Positions 44,865-57,711 of a DNA stretch of 64,000 bases are shown one piece after another (the first letter of the stretch is position 1; each line of letters opens with the position of its first letter). The position numbers were made by a program, and so were the translations under genes. Source of the DNA: Muscardinus avellanarius (Eukaryota; Chordata; Mammalia; Rodentia; Gliridae). The DNA lies in NCBI GenBank assembly GCA_963383645.1, contig OY726578.1, forward strand, positions 19,132,092-19,196,091, given 5' to 3'. Under the pieces are notes generated by a model. It saw only the letters and a program-made list of their open reading frames with translations, was not told the DNA's origin and did no database searches.

Positions 44865-46261
44865 GTAGGGAGCGAAGCGCCCACACCCATTTGCAGTGAA
44901 ATCCAGGGGCTAGTTGCTAATAAGCACCCTACTTGAACTAGGAGAACATCATTGCTTCGACAGCAGGAAGCCCCTGGGGAATGTGTCTGTTCTTTCTGGT
45001 AATTGCCCTTCAGATGAGGGGAGCATCAGCTGAGAAGCCTGTTCTCCATGTAGACTGTTGCACATAAATACAACTTTGTGGCATGGCTGCTAATTAAAAT
45101 GGAGGCTATTTTTTTGGGCTATAAACAGATGAGAATGAGTTTGTTCGTACTGTAGCTGACTGCTATTCGAGAGCGTGATTTAGCACCAGTGACTGGGGAG
45201 GTGCGTGTTGGGGGCAGAGGTGGAGGGAGCTGAGCTCCCAGATATCGGGAGTAGACGGGGCTGCTTTCTGCAGCGACTGTAAAAGGCGCGTCTACAGAAA
45301 CATTTCTCATGATGATAGACTGTGGTACATCTGCAAAATAGTTCCCACCAACCCCCTGCTTCTGGGGAGCACCACAAGAAGAGAGCTCAGTGGCGCTGGC
45401 TGTGCTGTACCCAACTCTCGCGGGCGCCTCCACCCTCCAGACAGCGGTTGCCAACACCCAGAAGATGTTGTGGCAGAGGCTGATCTGCCACGCGCACTGG
45501 CGCCATGTCCCGAGAGCAAACTTCCGCTTGTGTCTTTGATGATTCCATTTGTAATTGTCAAGGTCCCGGGCCAGCTCTGCCATCCCAGTCGACGTGCCCC
45601 GCCCGGGCTCTGTGGGGCGTGCAGAGCTCGTTGCCAGCAGCTGGGCTGGCCTTTGGGGGTGCTTCTGAGGTCAGGGAGGAGCCCTTGGGTGAGATATAAT
45701 TGCCAGATGATGTAATGTCAAGGTGTCAGCAGAAGCCAGCACTGGAATGGGCAGTCTAGATCAACATTACCATCGTATTCTGAGAAAACGGCCGGTGTGT
45801 AAGAATGCCACTTTATAGCTTCCGTTTCTATGAAGCGTGTGCAGGCCTCGGCCACACGCACGCACTCTCGCCCCGTCTCCCTGTGCGGCTGCCACACGCC
45901 CCGAACATCCCTGTCCTCAGCCCGAGGCGGCGGTGTGGCCATCACAGGGCTGGCAGTGTGGTGAGCCGAGGACTTGGAGGCATGGCCGCCCTTAGAGATT
46001 TCAGTTACAGACGACCCTAGCGAGGCAAGAGCAGAGGTGTGGAAGCCGCTCCAGCGGGCGAGCGGCTCAGGCCAGTGCGGTGGGACTGGGACTGGCCAGA
46101 GGCATTCCGTGGCCGAGCGTGGGGACCGGGAGCCCCTTCAGCCAGGCCCTTCCCGTGGTGAGCCTGCGAGTGCCACGGGGACCGGAGCACTTAGAGATGG
46201 GGGATAGACCGGAGCCGAAGTCTCTGCTCTCACCACACTGAAAGACACAGTATGTAAAGTA

Positions 46262-46440
46262 ATTAGCTGGACACAGTGGCGCAGGCCTGTGATCCCAGGA
46301 CTCAGGAGGCTGAGACAAGAGGATCCCAGTGTCAAGGCCAGCCTCAGAGGCTTGGCAAGACCCATTTGGTTTCAAAAGTAAAGAACCAAAAGGGATAGGT
46401 AGAATCCCAGGGTTCAATCCCCAATATCCAAAGTAAACAA
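46262..46440 (+). repeat. Old B1-ID SINE
   Basis: A diverged dimer ('agctggacacagtggcgcag') with a shortened ID arm ('gggataggtagaatcccagg'). Confidence 0.75.
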
Positions 46441-47101
46441 GTAGATCAAAAGTAATTAATACTGTCCTGCGTACCTAAATGCAGGACGCAACGAGAGTGT
46501 ACGTGGTGGGCGAGGAAGCCTGCCTGGCCCCGCAGAGCCTTCCCTGACAGGTGCTTGAGCTGAGCGCAGGGGGTGTCGGGAAAGGAAGCTCAGAAGGTCC
46601 CGGGCGCCGCATGGTGCACAGAGCCTTTGGTGACCCTGGCGCAGGCCTCCCGGTGAATTCTTGCCATCACTGCAGGCAACACTGTGCAGGGTAACTGGGG
46701 TTCTGCTTGTGCAGGCCGCTGCGAGCTTAGCTGATTGAAGTTCTTTCCTGAGGCAAAGCCTCTGGGACGCGAGGGCAGCACCAGTCAGGTCTTCAGATGC
46801 CAGAGGCCACGGGCAGAGCTTGAACCACGATCACGAAGTTGCCCAGGGCGCCGCAGCTGCCGTCTGCCACCTCCACACGCGATCCGCTCCATACGGCAAA
46901 TGATGGCCGCCCACAGGTCGTCTCAGGTCAACCACCAATGGGGCTCGGTGGGGGAAATGGGATTTCACTCGTTCCCAGTTGTCAGGTGTCTGCGTTAAAC
47001 TCACCGCAAGAAGGAAGAGGGTGAGGTCTTCCCAAGGCCTTCCGTCCTGGCCATGGCTCTGCCTTAACCCCAGATGCTTGTGCCTGTGAGGGTTTTATTT
47101 T

Positions 47102-47293
47102 CCTTTTTTTTTTTTTTTTTTTTTTTGGTACTAGGTATTGAACCCAGGGGCATTCTACCTCTAACCTACACCCCAACCCTATTTTATTTTGAAGCAAGTC
47201 TCACTAAACTTCTGAGGCTGGCCTCAAACCTGGGCTCCTCCTGCCTCAGCCTTCCTTGTACCGGGTCACAGGTATGCCACTGGGCCTGGCTCG
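47102..47293 (-). repeat. B1-ID SINE
   Basis: A minus-strand type A dimer with T22 head and 'gtactaggtattgaacccag'. Confidence 0.82.
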
Positions 47294-47902
47294 CGCAGCC
47301 CTCCTTCACGCAGCTGGAGACGACCCCCTTCTTCCTGCAGGGGCCTTTTCAAGTGAATAATTCAAGGCCTTTGGGGTTACAGCTCAGCTCTGCATCGGTA
47401 GGAAGGAAGCGGGAGGGACTGTAACTCCCTTTCGTTCCCCAAAGTTAGTCTGCCCTTCAAGTAGAGAAAGCTCAGAGCAGTCCTCAGCCCCCCGCCCCCG
47501 GCTGTGGCCGGATTCTCGGCGGCTTTGGGGCTGCCCTCGAGAGCTTAGGTCCCCACCTTCCATGGCCGGACCCAGGTCTGCCCTGTCGCTGTGGAGGACT
47601 CATGCTAGAGCTGTGTCTATTGTCTTGAAAGCTTGCACTCACGGTCTTGATTACGGTCCTAACAGTTCACCACTTCCTTGGCATGGCTTGAATTGACTGG
47701 CACAGAGTTTTTGTGAGACTCTGGCTTCTGCCTCACAGTTTCCTGAAAACAATAAGAAAATCTCAATGCCATATTATTTTCCATCTAAAGAATTAGTGAA
47801 CATTCTTAAAGCTATATGGTACAATGATAGCAAGGACACGTGGAATAAGCAGACATATGCCCTAGGAATATAAATAGGCTTAAAATTTCCTTTTCTTCTT
47901 TT

Positions 47903-48123
47903 TTTTTTGGGGGGGGGGTACTGGGGATTGAACTCAGGGGCATTCTACCTACAACCTATACCCCTAATCCTTTTTTAAAATGTTTTGTCTTTATTTTTAA
48001 AAAGGCTCTTGCTAGGTTGCTGAGAGTCCCGCTAAATTACTGAGGCTGGTTTTGAACCTGAAATCCTCTTGTCTCAACTTCCCCAAAACTAGGACTACAG
48101 ACGTGTATCACCACGCCTGGCTA
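47903..48123 (-). repeat. B1-ID SINE
   Basis: A minus-strand dimer with a T9G10 head and a lengthened linker ('aaaatgttttgtctttattt'). Confidence 0.8.
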
Positions 48124-48201
48124 GGTTTAACTTTTCTAAAAATATCTCTAAAATGGTCAGGATTTTTTATTTAAAACTTTTTCCATATTAGAATTGGAGC
48201 A

Positions 48202-48411
48202 AGCCAGGCATGGTGGCACACGCTTGTAATCTCAGCATTTGGGAGGCTGAGACAGGAGGACCACAATTCGCGGTCAGCCTCTGCTGTTTAGTGAGGCCCT
48301 CCGCAACTTAGCGAGACCCTGTTTCAAAATAAAGAATAAAAATTCGGGCTGGGGGTGTAACTCAGAGGTAGAATGTCCTGGGTTTCATCCCCATTACCAC
48401 ACACACAAAAA
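48202..48411 (+). repeat. Type C SINE with TSD
   Basis: A complete copy with 'caattcgcggtcagcctctg'. The flanking 11-bp 'agaa[t/c]tggagc' (48190-48200 and 48411-48421) differs at one base. Confidence 0.88.
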
Positions 48412-48810
48412 GAACTGGAGCTGAGATGTGTATGTAGGAAAATTTGTCTTAGGTCTATATGTTATAGATAGAATGAAAACCTAAATTTAATCTGATTAAA
48501 TGTCAAATTATTTCATATCTGTCCAATATAATGCCACATTGCTTTAAATTACATTTACAGAGATTTTTTAATCACATTAACAAATGTTTGTGACAAAATA
48601 TTAAGTGAAAAAGTAGGATAATTAGCTTATAGAATAATTGATTTTGTTACATCAGCAAAACATAAACATAAAAAGAAAGGATTCTTAAAAGGCTGTAACA
48701 TTAGTTGTAATTATAAGCAGGTGTTTATAATTATGAACTGCGCTTGCTTTATTCTTATTTTGCTTATTTTTAAGTGCATGTTTTTATTTTACTTATTTCT
48801 ATATTTTTAT

Positions 48811-48936
48811 GATACTGGGGATTGAACTTACCTCTATTACTGAGTTACACCCTCAGCCCTTTTATTTCTTTATTTTGATATAAGGTCTTACTAAGTTTCC
48901 CATATTGGCCTTGAACTTTTGATCCTCCTAAACATT
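48811..48936 (-). repeat. Old truncated B1-ID SINE
   Basis: The ID arm and part of the B1 arm are present ('gatactggggattgaactta' ... 'ccttgaacttttgatcctcc'). The 5' part of the element is missing. Confidence 0.65.
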
Positions 48937-49059
48937 TCTGTCTGGGTATCTACCAGACATCTTGAATCAAAATACCTAAAGCCAGATTTTGAGTTCCCCC
49001 ATTCCCGCCTCAGTCTTTATCTTCATTTATGTATGATCATAAACCTAGTTTCTTAAGAT

Positions 49060-50100
49060 AAAAATAGATCGTCGCCCAATATTCTTTCCCTCATTTTTCA
49101 ATCCAAAGAAAATCTTGCAGAATATAACATTCATTTTGAACAATCTACCAATACCGAATCATGAAGAAATAAAACATCTGAGCAGATCTATACCAAGCAA
49201 GGAACCTAAAGCTCCCAACAAAGAAAAATTCAGGACCAGGTGGCTTCACTGGAGAATGCTACCCAACACATGAAGGAGAAGGATCGTCAGTCACCTCAGC
49301 CTTCCAAAAAATTATAAAGGAGGAATTATTCCACTCACTTTATGAGCCTAGAATTACTCTGATACCAAAATCAAAGATACAAGAAAACTATAAACCAGTA
49401 TCTCTGATGATAATTGATGAAAAATCCTCAAATATTACTAGCTAGCACAATTCAACAACACATTAAAAAGATTCTGTACCATGACTAAGTGGGCTGGTAT
49501 TTGGAATGCAAGGATGGCTCAATGGATAACTATATATACCATGTTAACAGTGATAGGACAAAGGCATATGCTTTGCTCAGTTGGTTCAGAAAGGCATTTG
49601 ACAAAATGCAACATCCTTTCATGATTCAGTGATCTCATTTCTGGGTATATATATCCAGAAAAAATTGAAAATAGTACCTCAAAGAGATATCTGTGCACCC
49701 ATATTCATCACAGCGTTATTCACAGTTGCCGATAGGCGGAAGCAATCTGAACACCCATCTGTGGGTAAATAGATAAAACACGGCATATACATACAAGAGA
49801 ATACTTTTCAGCCTTAAAAAAGAAGGAAATCCTGTCACATGCACCGCATGGATGAACCTGGAGGACATTGTGCTGTATGAAATAAATCAGACACAAAAAA
49901 GACAGATCTCCCTGATTCTACCCGTGTGCGTATCTACAGCAGCTGGTCTCGTAGTAGAATGGCCGTCATGGGAACGGGGCAGCAGGGAAGGGAATGACTT
50001 CTCCAGTGGGCGTAGCATTCCGTTTTATATGGTGAATAAGTTGAACAAGAAGATGATATAGTTAATACCGCTGTGCTGTATGCTTAGAAATAGTCAAGAT
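49060..50100 (+). mobile_element. Ancient L1, ORF2 end and 3' UTR
   Basis: 'gaccaggtggcttcactgga', 'agaattactctgataccaaa' and 'gaaaggcatttgacaaaatg' are ORF2-like. Then 'tattcacagttgccgatagg', 'cagccttaaaaaagaaggaa' and 'catggatgaacctggaggac' are the distal part, and 'agttaataccgctgtgctgt' the 3' UTR. A large deletion removes most of the region between the two. Frames are broken. Confidence 0.85.
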
Positions 50101-50744
50101 TATAAATCTTACGCACGTTTTGCCTTGATAGTTGTTAAAATGTGCTCTCAGCCACCTGCCTCTGCCTCCACTGTTGCCAGCACAGTGCAGGTCCTGCCCC
50201 CTCTGCCTCCAGCCACCGCCGCCACCTCCTCTCCCACCTCCCTGTTCCTTCTCCACCAGGGCCTCCAGCCCCCTCTTGCCATAGGCGTCTGTCTCGCCAA
50301 AGTGTGCTTGGTACTCTGTTTGTTTTTCCACCAGTTGTAACCCCCAGCACACTCAAATCCCCCAAAGCTCCTGATGGTCTTTAGACTCCAGCCCAGGTTA
50401 CTCGTGTTGACTGGTGCCCCGCGGGCTCCGGCCCCGCCTGCCCATGCAGAAGCGTGCCTGGCGTCTCTCTGGGCCCCAGCCTCCCTCATCCCCACAAGAC
50501 CCCCGGGCTCTCATCTTTGCTTCTGAAGTCGTTCCTCCCTCTACAAACGTCTGCTCACTGCCTTAGTATGGCCGGTCCCTTTCGCCCTCCAGAATCCTGC
50601 TTACATAGTGCCTCCTCAGAAGGCTTTCAGAAGCGGTATTGGCCTGACCCCGTCGCCTCTGTACACCCAGCCCCTAGGGCAGCCTGGGACATAGTAGTTA
50701 TCAGTCCCTGCACACCTGACTGAACAAAGGAAGTGTCTCCTTTC

Positions 50745-51362
50745 TTTATTTTTGGTATGGGATTGCACCCAAGGGCATTCAACCACAGAGCTATATCCCC
50801 AGCCCATTTAATTTAATTAATTTTATTTATTTTGCGGTACTGGGGATGGAACCCAGGGGCATTCTACCTCTGAGCTACACCACCAGCCCTACTTTTTATT
50901 CTTTATTTGGAAACAGGGTTTCACTGAGTTGCAAAGGGCCTCATTAAGTAGTTGAGGCCGTCCATGAACTGCGATCCTCCTGTCTCAGCCTCCCAAATGT
51001 TGGGATTACAAGCGTGCGCCACCACACCCCTCCTAATTTTATTTTATTTATTTATTTTTGGTGGCACTGGGGTTCCTGGAAACCCTTCTACCTCCGGCAT
51101 ACACTCCCAGACACCTATTTTTTTATATTTTTATTTGGAAACAGGGTCTCTTAAGCCAGCGCGGCTAGGTACGAACCTGCGCGATCCTCCTGTCTCCGCC
51201 TCTCAAGCGCGGGGATTACAAGCGTGCGCCACCACACCCGGCCTAATTTTATTTTTTGAAACAGGTCTCACTAAGTTGCTGAGGCTGGCCTCAAACCTGT
51301 GATCCTCCTGCCTCAGCCTCCCAAGTACTGGGATTCTGGGTGCACACCACTCTACCTGGCTG
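50745..51362 (-). repeat. Old SINE split by two younger SINEs
   Basis: An old dimer has its ID arm at 50745-50815 and its B1 arm at 51243-51362. A type C copy (about 50832-51034) and a type B copy (about 51048-51242, with TTCCTGGAA at 51073-51081) lie between. 'taattttattt' recurs near 50815, 51035 and 51245, as expected from successive insertions in one linker. Confidence 0.85.
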
Positions 51363-52094
51363 AAACGCATCTCCAGTCTGAGCAGGAAGCCAGTGCGTTT
51401 GCTCTAGTCTAACCACTCTGCAGAGCGTGTCAACTCTCCCACTGTTTCTGTCAGAACTATCTCAACCCTGAGGAGTCCGAGTCAGCTTCTCAGCCCTCCA
51501 CGTGCCTGAAAGGGGCCCTTCCTTTGCTCTTCCTTGTCTGGTACTCCCGCGGCTAGCGTGTCTTCCAGCAGGTGCCTGCCCTTCTCCTGCCCGGCCCGCA
51601 GTGAGGCAGCAGTGATCTGAAACATAGTCACCAGAAGCTGTGTGTGAGCTGGTCTGTTCACGCCAGGCTGGGCTACTGCTGCTGCAGTGCTCGTAACGCG
51701 CACCGGCCCCTAGAAATTGAGTCTCCGCGCCTCGGGGGACACCTTCATTCAATTACCCACCGCCGCTGCGTCCTCGCGAGTCCACAGGCCGTTCGTTGCT
51801 CGCCTTAATGGCATCTTGCTGCTCAAAGGAAGTACAGTGCTACAAAGGAGTTTCGGGAAATGGATTTAAAAATAAAAGAATTGCTTTTATTAAGCGTTTA
51901 ATAAGAACTCCCAGTCCCTTCCCCCCAGATCAAAGGAGGCGGGATGCAAGCTGCTGTGCTGAACACCTCCCGAGGGGAAGCTGGTATGCATTTCAAAACA
52001 CCTCTTCTGCGTCTAGCGCGGATATTTAGCCAGAGCCTTGCAGCAGGGAAGCTGCTCCCTGGGCACCTGGGGCAGCGTCGTGGCACCTCAGGAT

Positions 52095-52268
52095 TCTGTT
52101 TTGTTTTTTGGTGGTACTGGGGTTCCTGGAAGCCCTTCTACGTCCGGGCTACACTCCCAGACCTATTTTATATTTTTATTTGGAAACAGGGTCTCTTAAA
52201 CCAGCGAGGCTGGCTTCGAACCTGTGTGATCCTCCTGTCTCCGGGGATTACGTGCGCCACCACGCCCG
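52095..52268 (-). repeat. Type B SINE with TSD
   Basis: A type B copy with a short deletion in the B1 arm ('ctgtctccggggattacgtg') and TTCCTGGAA at 52123-52131. The 15-bp 'gtggcacctc[a/g]ggat' flanks it at 52080-52094 and 52269-52283. Confidence 0.9.
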
Positions 52269-53101
52269 GTGGCACCTCGGGATCCTAAGGCTGGTCAGAA
52301 CGGCCCAGGCGGTGCGGTCACTGTGCGGTCGCAGGCGGGGCTGCAGGAGCATTCCTAGGAGGCTTTCAGTGAAGCGCTGCAGACCCCTTCAGTGGGGTCC
52401 ATGTTCCTTCACTGCAAAGGACATTAAACCTTGCTGAATGGTTGCTGTTATCTCTCCCGTTTGGTACATTTCTTTATTTCTGATTTTTCTATCGTGTTAT
52501 TTTTATAATCAGATGCATTTTCTTAATAGTTTTACTTGCCCTGCTTTAAATATGCTGATGAACCCACTTGACTACACTGCTGGCAGTCAGCAAATCGTAG
52601 CCAGTCTGATCATCCCGAGGGCTGGAGGTGATGCGGGTCATGAACGTCTTACATGTGGCTGGCAGGGACGGGCAGCGAGTTCCATAACCACATCAGAAGC
52701 TGTGCAGAGTCACCATATTTTTTTGGCATCCGCAATTAGTGAGAGACCCCACGAGCAGTAGTGGTGTAGTGCCAAACTGGAGTACAAGCGAGTCGTCCAT
52801 ACGGCTCTCTCACAGACACGGTAGTAAGTAAAAAAGTGACATCCCCGAATTACCTGTGGCGTGGCATCCTCTAACAGTTGGAAACAAAGGTAAAAATGTA
52901 CTTTTAGGAATACAGAGAGATGCCACTGACCCTCTGCAGAGAGCACAGCCAGGGTGCAGTGCGGGTGAGGGATGGCTCCGGCCTCTGGCTGGGCAGGTGG
53001 GGCGGGCGCTGGGCGTCACCGATGATCCATGTGTTGTCCTCAAGATCTTGACCTTTGTGGGGGGCTCTGGGTGTGCTGATGTCATTAATAGAAATTATCT
53101 A

Positions 53102-53262
53102 ATAGCTGGGCGTGGTGCCACACACCTCTAGTCCCCGAACTTGGCTAAAATAGTAGGATTGTACGTTCAGGGCCAGCCTTGTTTTAAAATAAAAATAGAT
53201 CTGAGGGTGTAGCTCAAGAGATAGAATGCTCCTGGTTCAATCCCCAGTCCTTCCCCTCAAAA
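53102..53262 (+). repeat. B1-ID SINE with deleted B1 arm
   Basis: 'agctgggcgtggtgccacac' starts a B1 arm that lacks its second half; the ID arm is 'gggtgtagctcaagagatag'. Confidence 0.78.
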
Positions 53263-53515
53263 AAGCATTACCAAGTAAATGATAGCGGCCGGCATGAGGG
53301 GAAGGTGGCATGGGCCAAAGGCCATGATTGACACAGTCCTGAGAAGATCTCCCCCAAAGAAGAGGTTTTAAGCAAATCGGAGGTGAAAGCAAGACTGCTG
53401 TTAGGACAGGTCTGACCTATGGTATAAACGAGTACTTCAGACTAATGAGGAGACTTTGTCTGCCCTCTCTTACATCTGTTATTTGTAACTGTGTGTGTGT
53501 GCGTGCGCGCATGCG

Positions 53516-53706
53516 CAGTACTGGGATGGACCCCAGGAGCATTCTACCTCCAAGCCAAACCCCCAGCCCTATGTTTTATTCCTTATTTTGAAACAGGGTC
53601 TCACTGAGTTGCAGCGGGCCTCAGAGGTTGAGGCTGTCGTTGGGCCAAGATCCTCCTGCCTCAGCCTCGCAGTCGTGGGATGACAAGCGTGCCCACCACG
53701 CCCTGC
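53516..53706 (-). repeat. Type C SINE
   Basis: A minus-strand type C copy ('gaggctgtcgttgggccaag') preceded by a GT/GC alternating tract at about 53491-53515 that is the mirror of its CA-rich tail. Confidence 0.82.
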
Positions 53707-53963
53707 TCTCATTTGTAAATTCTCATCGGCACGCTGTACTTTTCCAGCACGGTGAGATGCTGAGGGAGCGCTTGGAGTTTCCCTCCGTATCCCGCCCTCC
53801 TCCGCGGACCACACGTGAGGCCGGTGTGTGCAAAGCACACGCCTGTGCACCAATTACTGTGTCACTGCTGAGCACGAGCCCTGTTGGAGGAGAAAGTTGA
53901 AGCCTATCTTTCCAGAACTATTGTCTAATTCTGGCTTTTTATTAATCAAGAATGACTTCCCAA

Positions 53964-54183
53964 GCCGGGCGTGGTGGCGCGCGCTTGTCATCCCCGCGCT
54001 TGGGAGGCTGAGACAGGAGGATTGCGCAGGTTCGAAGCCAGCCTCGGCTACTTAGTGAGGCTCTCAGCAACATTTGAGACCCTGTTTCCAAATAAAGTAT
54101 AAAATAGGTCTGGAAGTGTAGCCCGGAGGTAGAAAAGCCCCTGGGTTCCAACCCCAGTACCACACACACACACACACACACCC
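53964..54183 (+). repeat. Type B SINE with CA tail and TSD
   Basis: A complete copy ending 'ccccagtac' then (CA)11 to 54181. 'cttcccaa' flanks it at 53956-53963 and 54184-54191, which places the CA array inside the inserted element. Confidence 0.9.
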
Positions 54184-56822
54184 CTTCCCAATTAATCCAA
54201 ACTAGTAAGATTTTACTTTATGGGACAAATGGTTTTTCTTACTCCAAATCCTTTCCAGAACTCTGTGGAGAAAAAAGCGGATATAATTTTTTTGGCATTT
54301 ATATCATCCCTTTGAAACAAAGAGTTTCCAATTTCATTGTGAATTCGGGTAGCACCGCCTCAAACCCATTTTATGAGCGCGTAGTCCATGCCAGGGCCGG
54401 TGCTGAGCCTGGAACCGTCGCTGGGATGCTCGGCCTCACGGTGGCTCCCGGTGTGGGCTCGCAACAGTGTGTGAATGATTAACCCACCGCGTGCGAGGCT
54501 GGACACCGAGGGCCGCATCCCACTCTGTCTAGTGGGGCCAGGGGATAGCCGGAGGGACCAGGGGAGGTGACGTTTGAGCTGGGCCCTGGAGAGTCAGGGG
54601 CAAAGGGCATTCTGCACAGTTCTCACTGCGGGAACCGTGGAGGATGGAGGGCCGAGGCCTGCCAGACAATGAGCTGTGGTCGTGAGAGGGAGACGGCCAT
54701 CCTCTGCTACAGGATCTGGTCTTTTGAGGCTCCCTCCTCCCTGTCTGCCTACAAGACTCACCCTTTCCTTGCAAGAACCAAAGTCGGGCTTCCTCGGGGA
54801 GGGGTAGGTTTGCCCGGTGCAATCTCTGCGTCCCGTCCTGTGGCCCTCCACTTCTGACATGGCTGGGTCCCAAAAGGCAGGCTCAGCCTGGTCTACAAAG
54901 TAGACAGGCTCAGCTTTGTTTGAGGGGTTGGGGGAGACAGTGCCGTATCAGGGGCCGGAGCAAGCGCTAAAGTGACACAGTCGTAGGAGCGTGTGGGCGC
55001 ACTGCAGACTCCAGGCCCGTGCCCCTGATTCTCGAATTTGGGTCCCTTCCCAAAGGCTGAGGTCAGAGCAGGCTCAGAAGGATTGGCTAGTATTTTAGCG
55101 AGCACCTTCAGCCCAGCAAGGAGGGTAAGTGCTGGGCCTTGGTGCGGCCTCCAGTCAGCCCACGTGGAGTCTCCATCATGCTTCTCCTGAGCTTTCTGTA
55201 AAGCAGAAGTTTTGAGATCACTGGATGGCAGTCTCCCCACCGTCCATGGGAGCACTCTGGGGGTAGAGTGAGCCCAAAGGCACAAAGCAGACGGCGCCGC
55301 GTGGGGTGACCTCCTGAGCCTGTCACGGGCACGCTGAGGGCCGGGTGGCACCTACACACGGTGCTGTGGGGCAGGCGCCAGTGTGGCCGATGCCCTGAAG
55401 ACTGGCGGGAGCTCCGCTGAACGCCAGACGCTGCCCCTGTTGTCTCTTGTCCCCGGTCCTCTGTCCGTGGCCCTAAAGCTTGTTTCTGCCCAAACAAGGG
55501 CAGGGGAGAGGCCGGCTGGGATGCTGGTGCTGTTGATGAGTCCAGACATCTGCCTGCCTCTCCTGGTCCCGTGTCAACCGCACGCTGGCTCTTGCCACAA
55601 ATGACGGTATAAAACATTCTTTGAATTTATCAAGCCTCAATATCCTGACTTTGTATGGCCTGCCCTCTGCCCTCGTGAAATCCCGGCCGTTTCTTCCTCA
55701 TTGATTGTGTACAGCTTTATTCAACAATCAATACTTAAGACCTTTCATAAGTAACTCTTGACATATCTTGCTTTGAGAAAATAACCCCAGCACATAGTGC
55801 CCTGGTTCCTCTTCAAACCAGCGGAAATAGGCGTGTTTCTCATCCTCTTTGTCCTTTACGATTCAAGCGTGCGGCATGGCGGTCGGAGGCCTGGGGGACC
55901 TGCCGGATGCCCCCTTGTCGTGTTCTGGTTGGATGTTCCTCTGATAAGTGCACAGGGCTCCCCGGGCTTCCAGGGGCTCGCAGCCACAAGTGAGCGTCCT
56001 GCTTCGGGTCTGCAGGTCACGGGGTGACAGCACGGGGAGAGAGGGAACCTCGCCTCAGGCTCCCGGGCCCCTCGACATCCCACATGGGTCATCTCCGCTC
56101 CCCTTCCTGCACGGACACACCTGTGGATGGGGCCTGCGGGCGCAGCTCTGCCCTCCCGGGGCTGCCCAGCTTCTCCTCGCACGCTTGCCCCGGGAACCTC
56201 ATCTGTCTCAGGAACACGGATCCGCACCCCTGGGCAGCGTCGCCTGCAGGATGGGTGGTTCCCTGGAGTCACCCCCAAACTCAGCGAATCCCAGAGCACC
56301 AGGTTCACACTTGGTGAGGCTTCCAAAGTAATGAGGTGCCTCCAGCCTTTGAAAGGCTTATGTCAAGGCACGAGGAGCTGCTGCTACTAAGCTGGGGCAG
56401 AACGGACTTGAGCATCTGTCGCCTAGAACATGCGGCCAGTGGAGACAGAGCCTTCATCAGAGAGCCGCCTTTCTCTTAATTCCGTGCCACTCCCCTAGAT
56501 GGCCGGCCTGTGTGAACGTCATTTCCTGTGGCCCTGATGACAGGCGCCTTGGAAGCACCACAGATGCCTCGCTTCCACCTGGCCAGGTTAGGTGACAGAG
56601 CCCGTCCACTGACGACTCGTACCGCACGCTGACTTGTGTCTCTGGGTTCCACAGGGGCGGCTGGCCTGCAGGCCTCGCGTATCGGCTGTCACCTCAAGGC
56701 CGGGGACAGCCTTTCTGTGACAGAGACCAAGTGGAAGGCTGAGTGATACACACCACCGATTCCTCTCCGTTGGCCTCCCTTTTAAGCCATGCTTCCTTCT
56801 TTCCTGCCTGCTTCTTAATGAC

Positions 56823-57041
56823 GTGTGTGTGTGTGTGTGTGTGTGTGGTACTAGGGGTGGAACCCGGGGCTTTCTACCTCCGGGCTATACTCCCAGACCC
56901 ATTTTATACTTTATTTGGAAACAGGGTCTCACTAAGTTGCTGAGAGCCTCACTAAGTAGCTGAGGCTGGCTTCGAACCTGCGCGATCCTCCTGTCTCAGC
57001 CCTCTCTAAGTGCGGGGATTACAAGCGTGCGGCCCGGCAAC
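56823..57041 (-). repeat. Type B SINE with GT head and TSD
   Basis: A minus-strand type B copy starting with (GT)12 at 56823-56847. 'tcttaatgac' flanks it at 56813-56822 and 57042-57051, so the GT array is again the element's own tail. Confidence 0.9.
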
Positions 57042-57361
57042 TCTTAATGACCTTTGAGAGCCACGGCCCCATCGCGGGCTTAGGGCACCCGTTCAGGGGT
57101 CACCGGTTTCCTGTGCAGGTTTCTGCTGTTTACTTCTTTCTTGGCCCCTGTGTCCTTTCTGGCCCTCTCTGATCACGGAGCTGCATTTTTTCCCGTGCGG
57201 GGTGTGCAGTATGGTGTGCATCCATCGCTCCTGTTGGCTGGAGGCCATTGGGGGCGGGGCTGGGTCTGCCCGATTCACCCTCAGTATGGTGCCTGGAACC
57301 TAGTAGACTAGAAGGGGACAGTCGCTGAATGACTACGCGTTTCTCCACACGTGTGTGCTGC

Positions 57362-57522
57362 TTAGCCAGGTGTAAAAGCACACTCGGGTATTTCCACTGG
57401 TCTGGAAGATGGCAAGTTTGAGGCAAGCCTGGGTGACTTAGCAAGTCCCTGTTGCGAAATAAAAAGACTGGAGGATGTAGCACGATAGTAGAATGCCCAG
57501 ATGCGATCTCCAGTACTACATG
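57362..57522 (+). repeat. Old B1-ID SINE
   Basis: A strongly diverged dimer ('gccaggtgtaaaagcacact') with an eroded ID arm ('gatgtagcacgatagtagaa'). Confidence 0.65.
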
Positions 57523-57662
57523 AACTAAGTAGGCAGTGTCCTCCTGTTAGACCTGAAGCCAGGAAAGCCTCTGATCTGTGCTCGGATGCGTCTGGTTGTA
57601 CACAAGAACAACTGTATTTTCTATAGGAAACAGAACTCACAAAGTGGGCAAGACCAGAGCGA

Positions 57663-57665
<3 letters not shown>

Positions 57666-57709
<44 letters not shown>
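57666..57709. repeat. (GT)n microsatellite
   Basis: 22 GT units with no SINE next to it, unlike most CA/GT arrays in the window. Confidence 0.97.

Positions 57710-57711
<2 letters not shown>

Noticed and set aside
54529..56390. Clusters of 100-170 codon frames on both strands
   Set aside because: Frames overlap antisense without any recognisable family. The region lacks splice-bounded exons matching TTC28 and looks like ordinary GC-rich intron.
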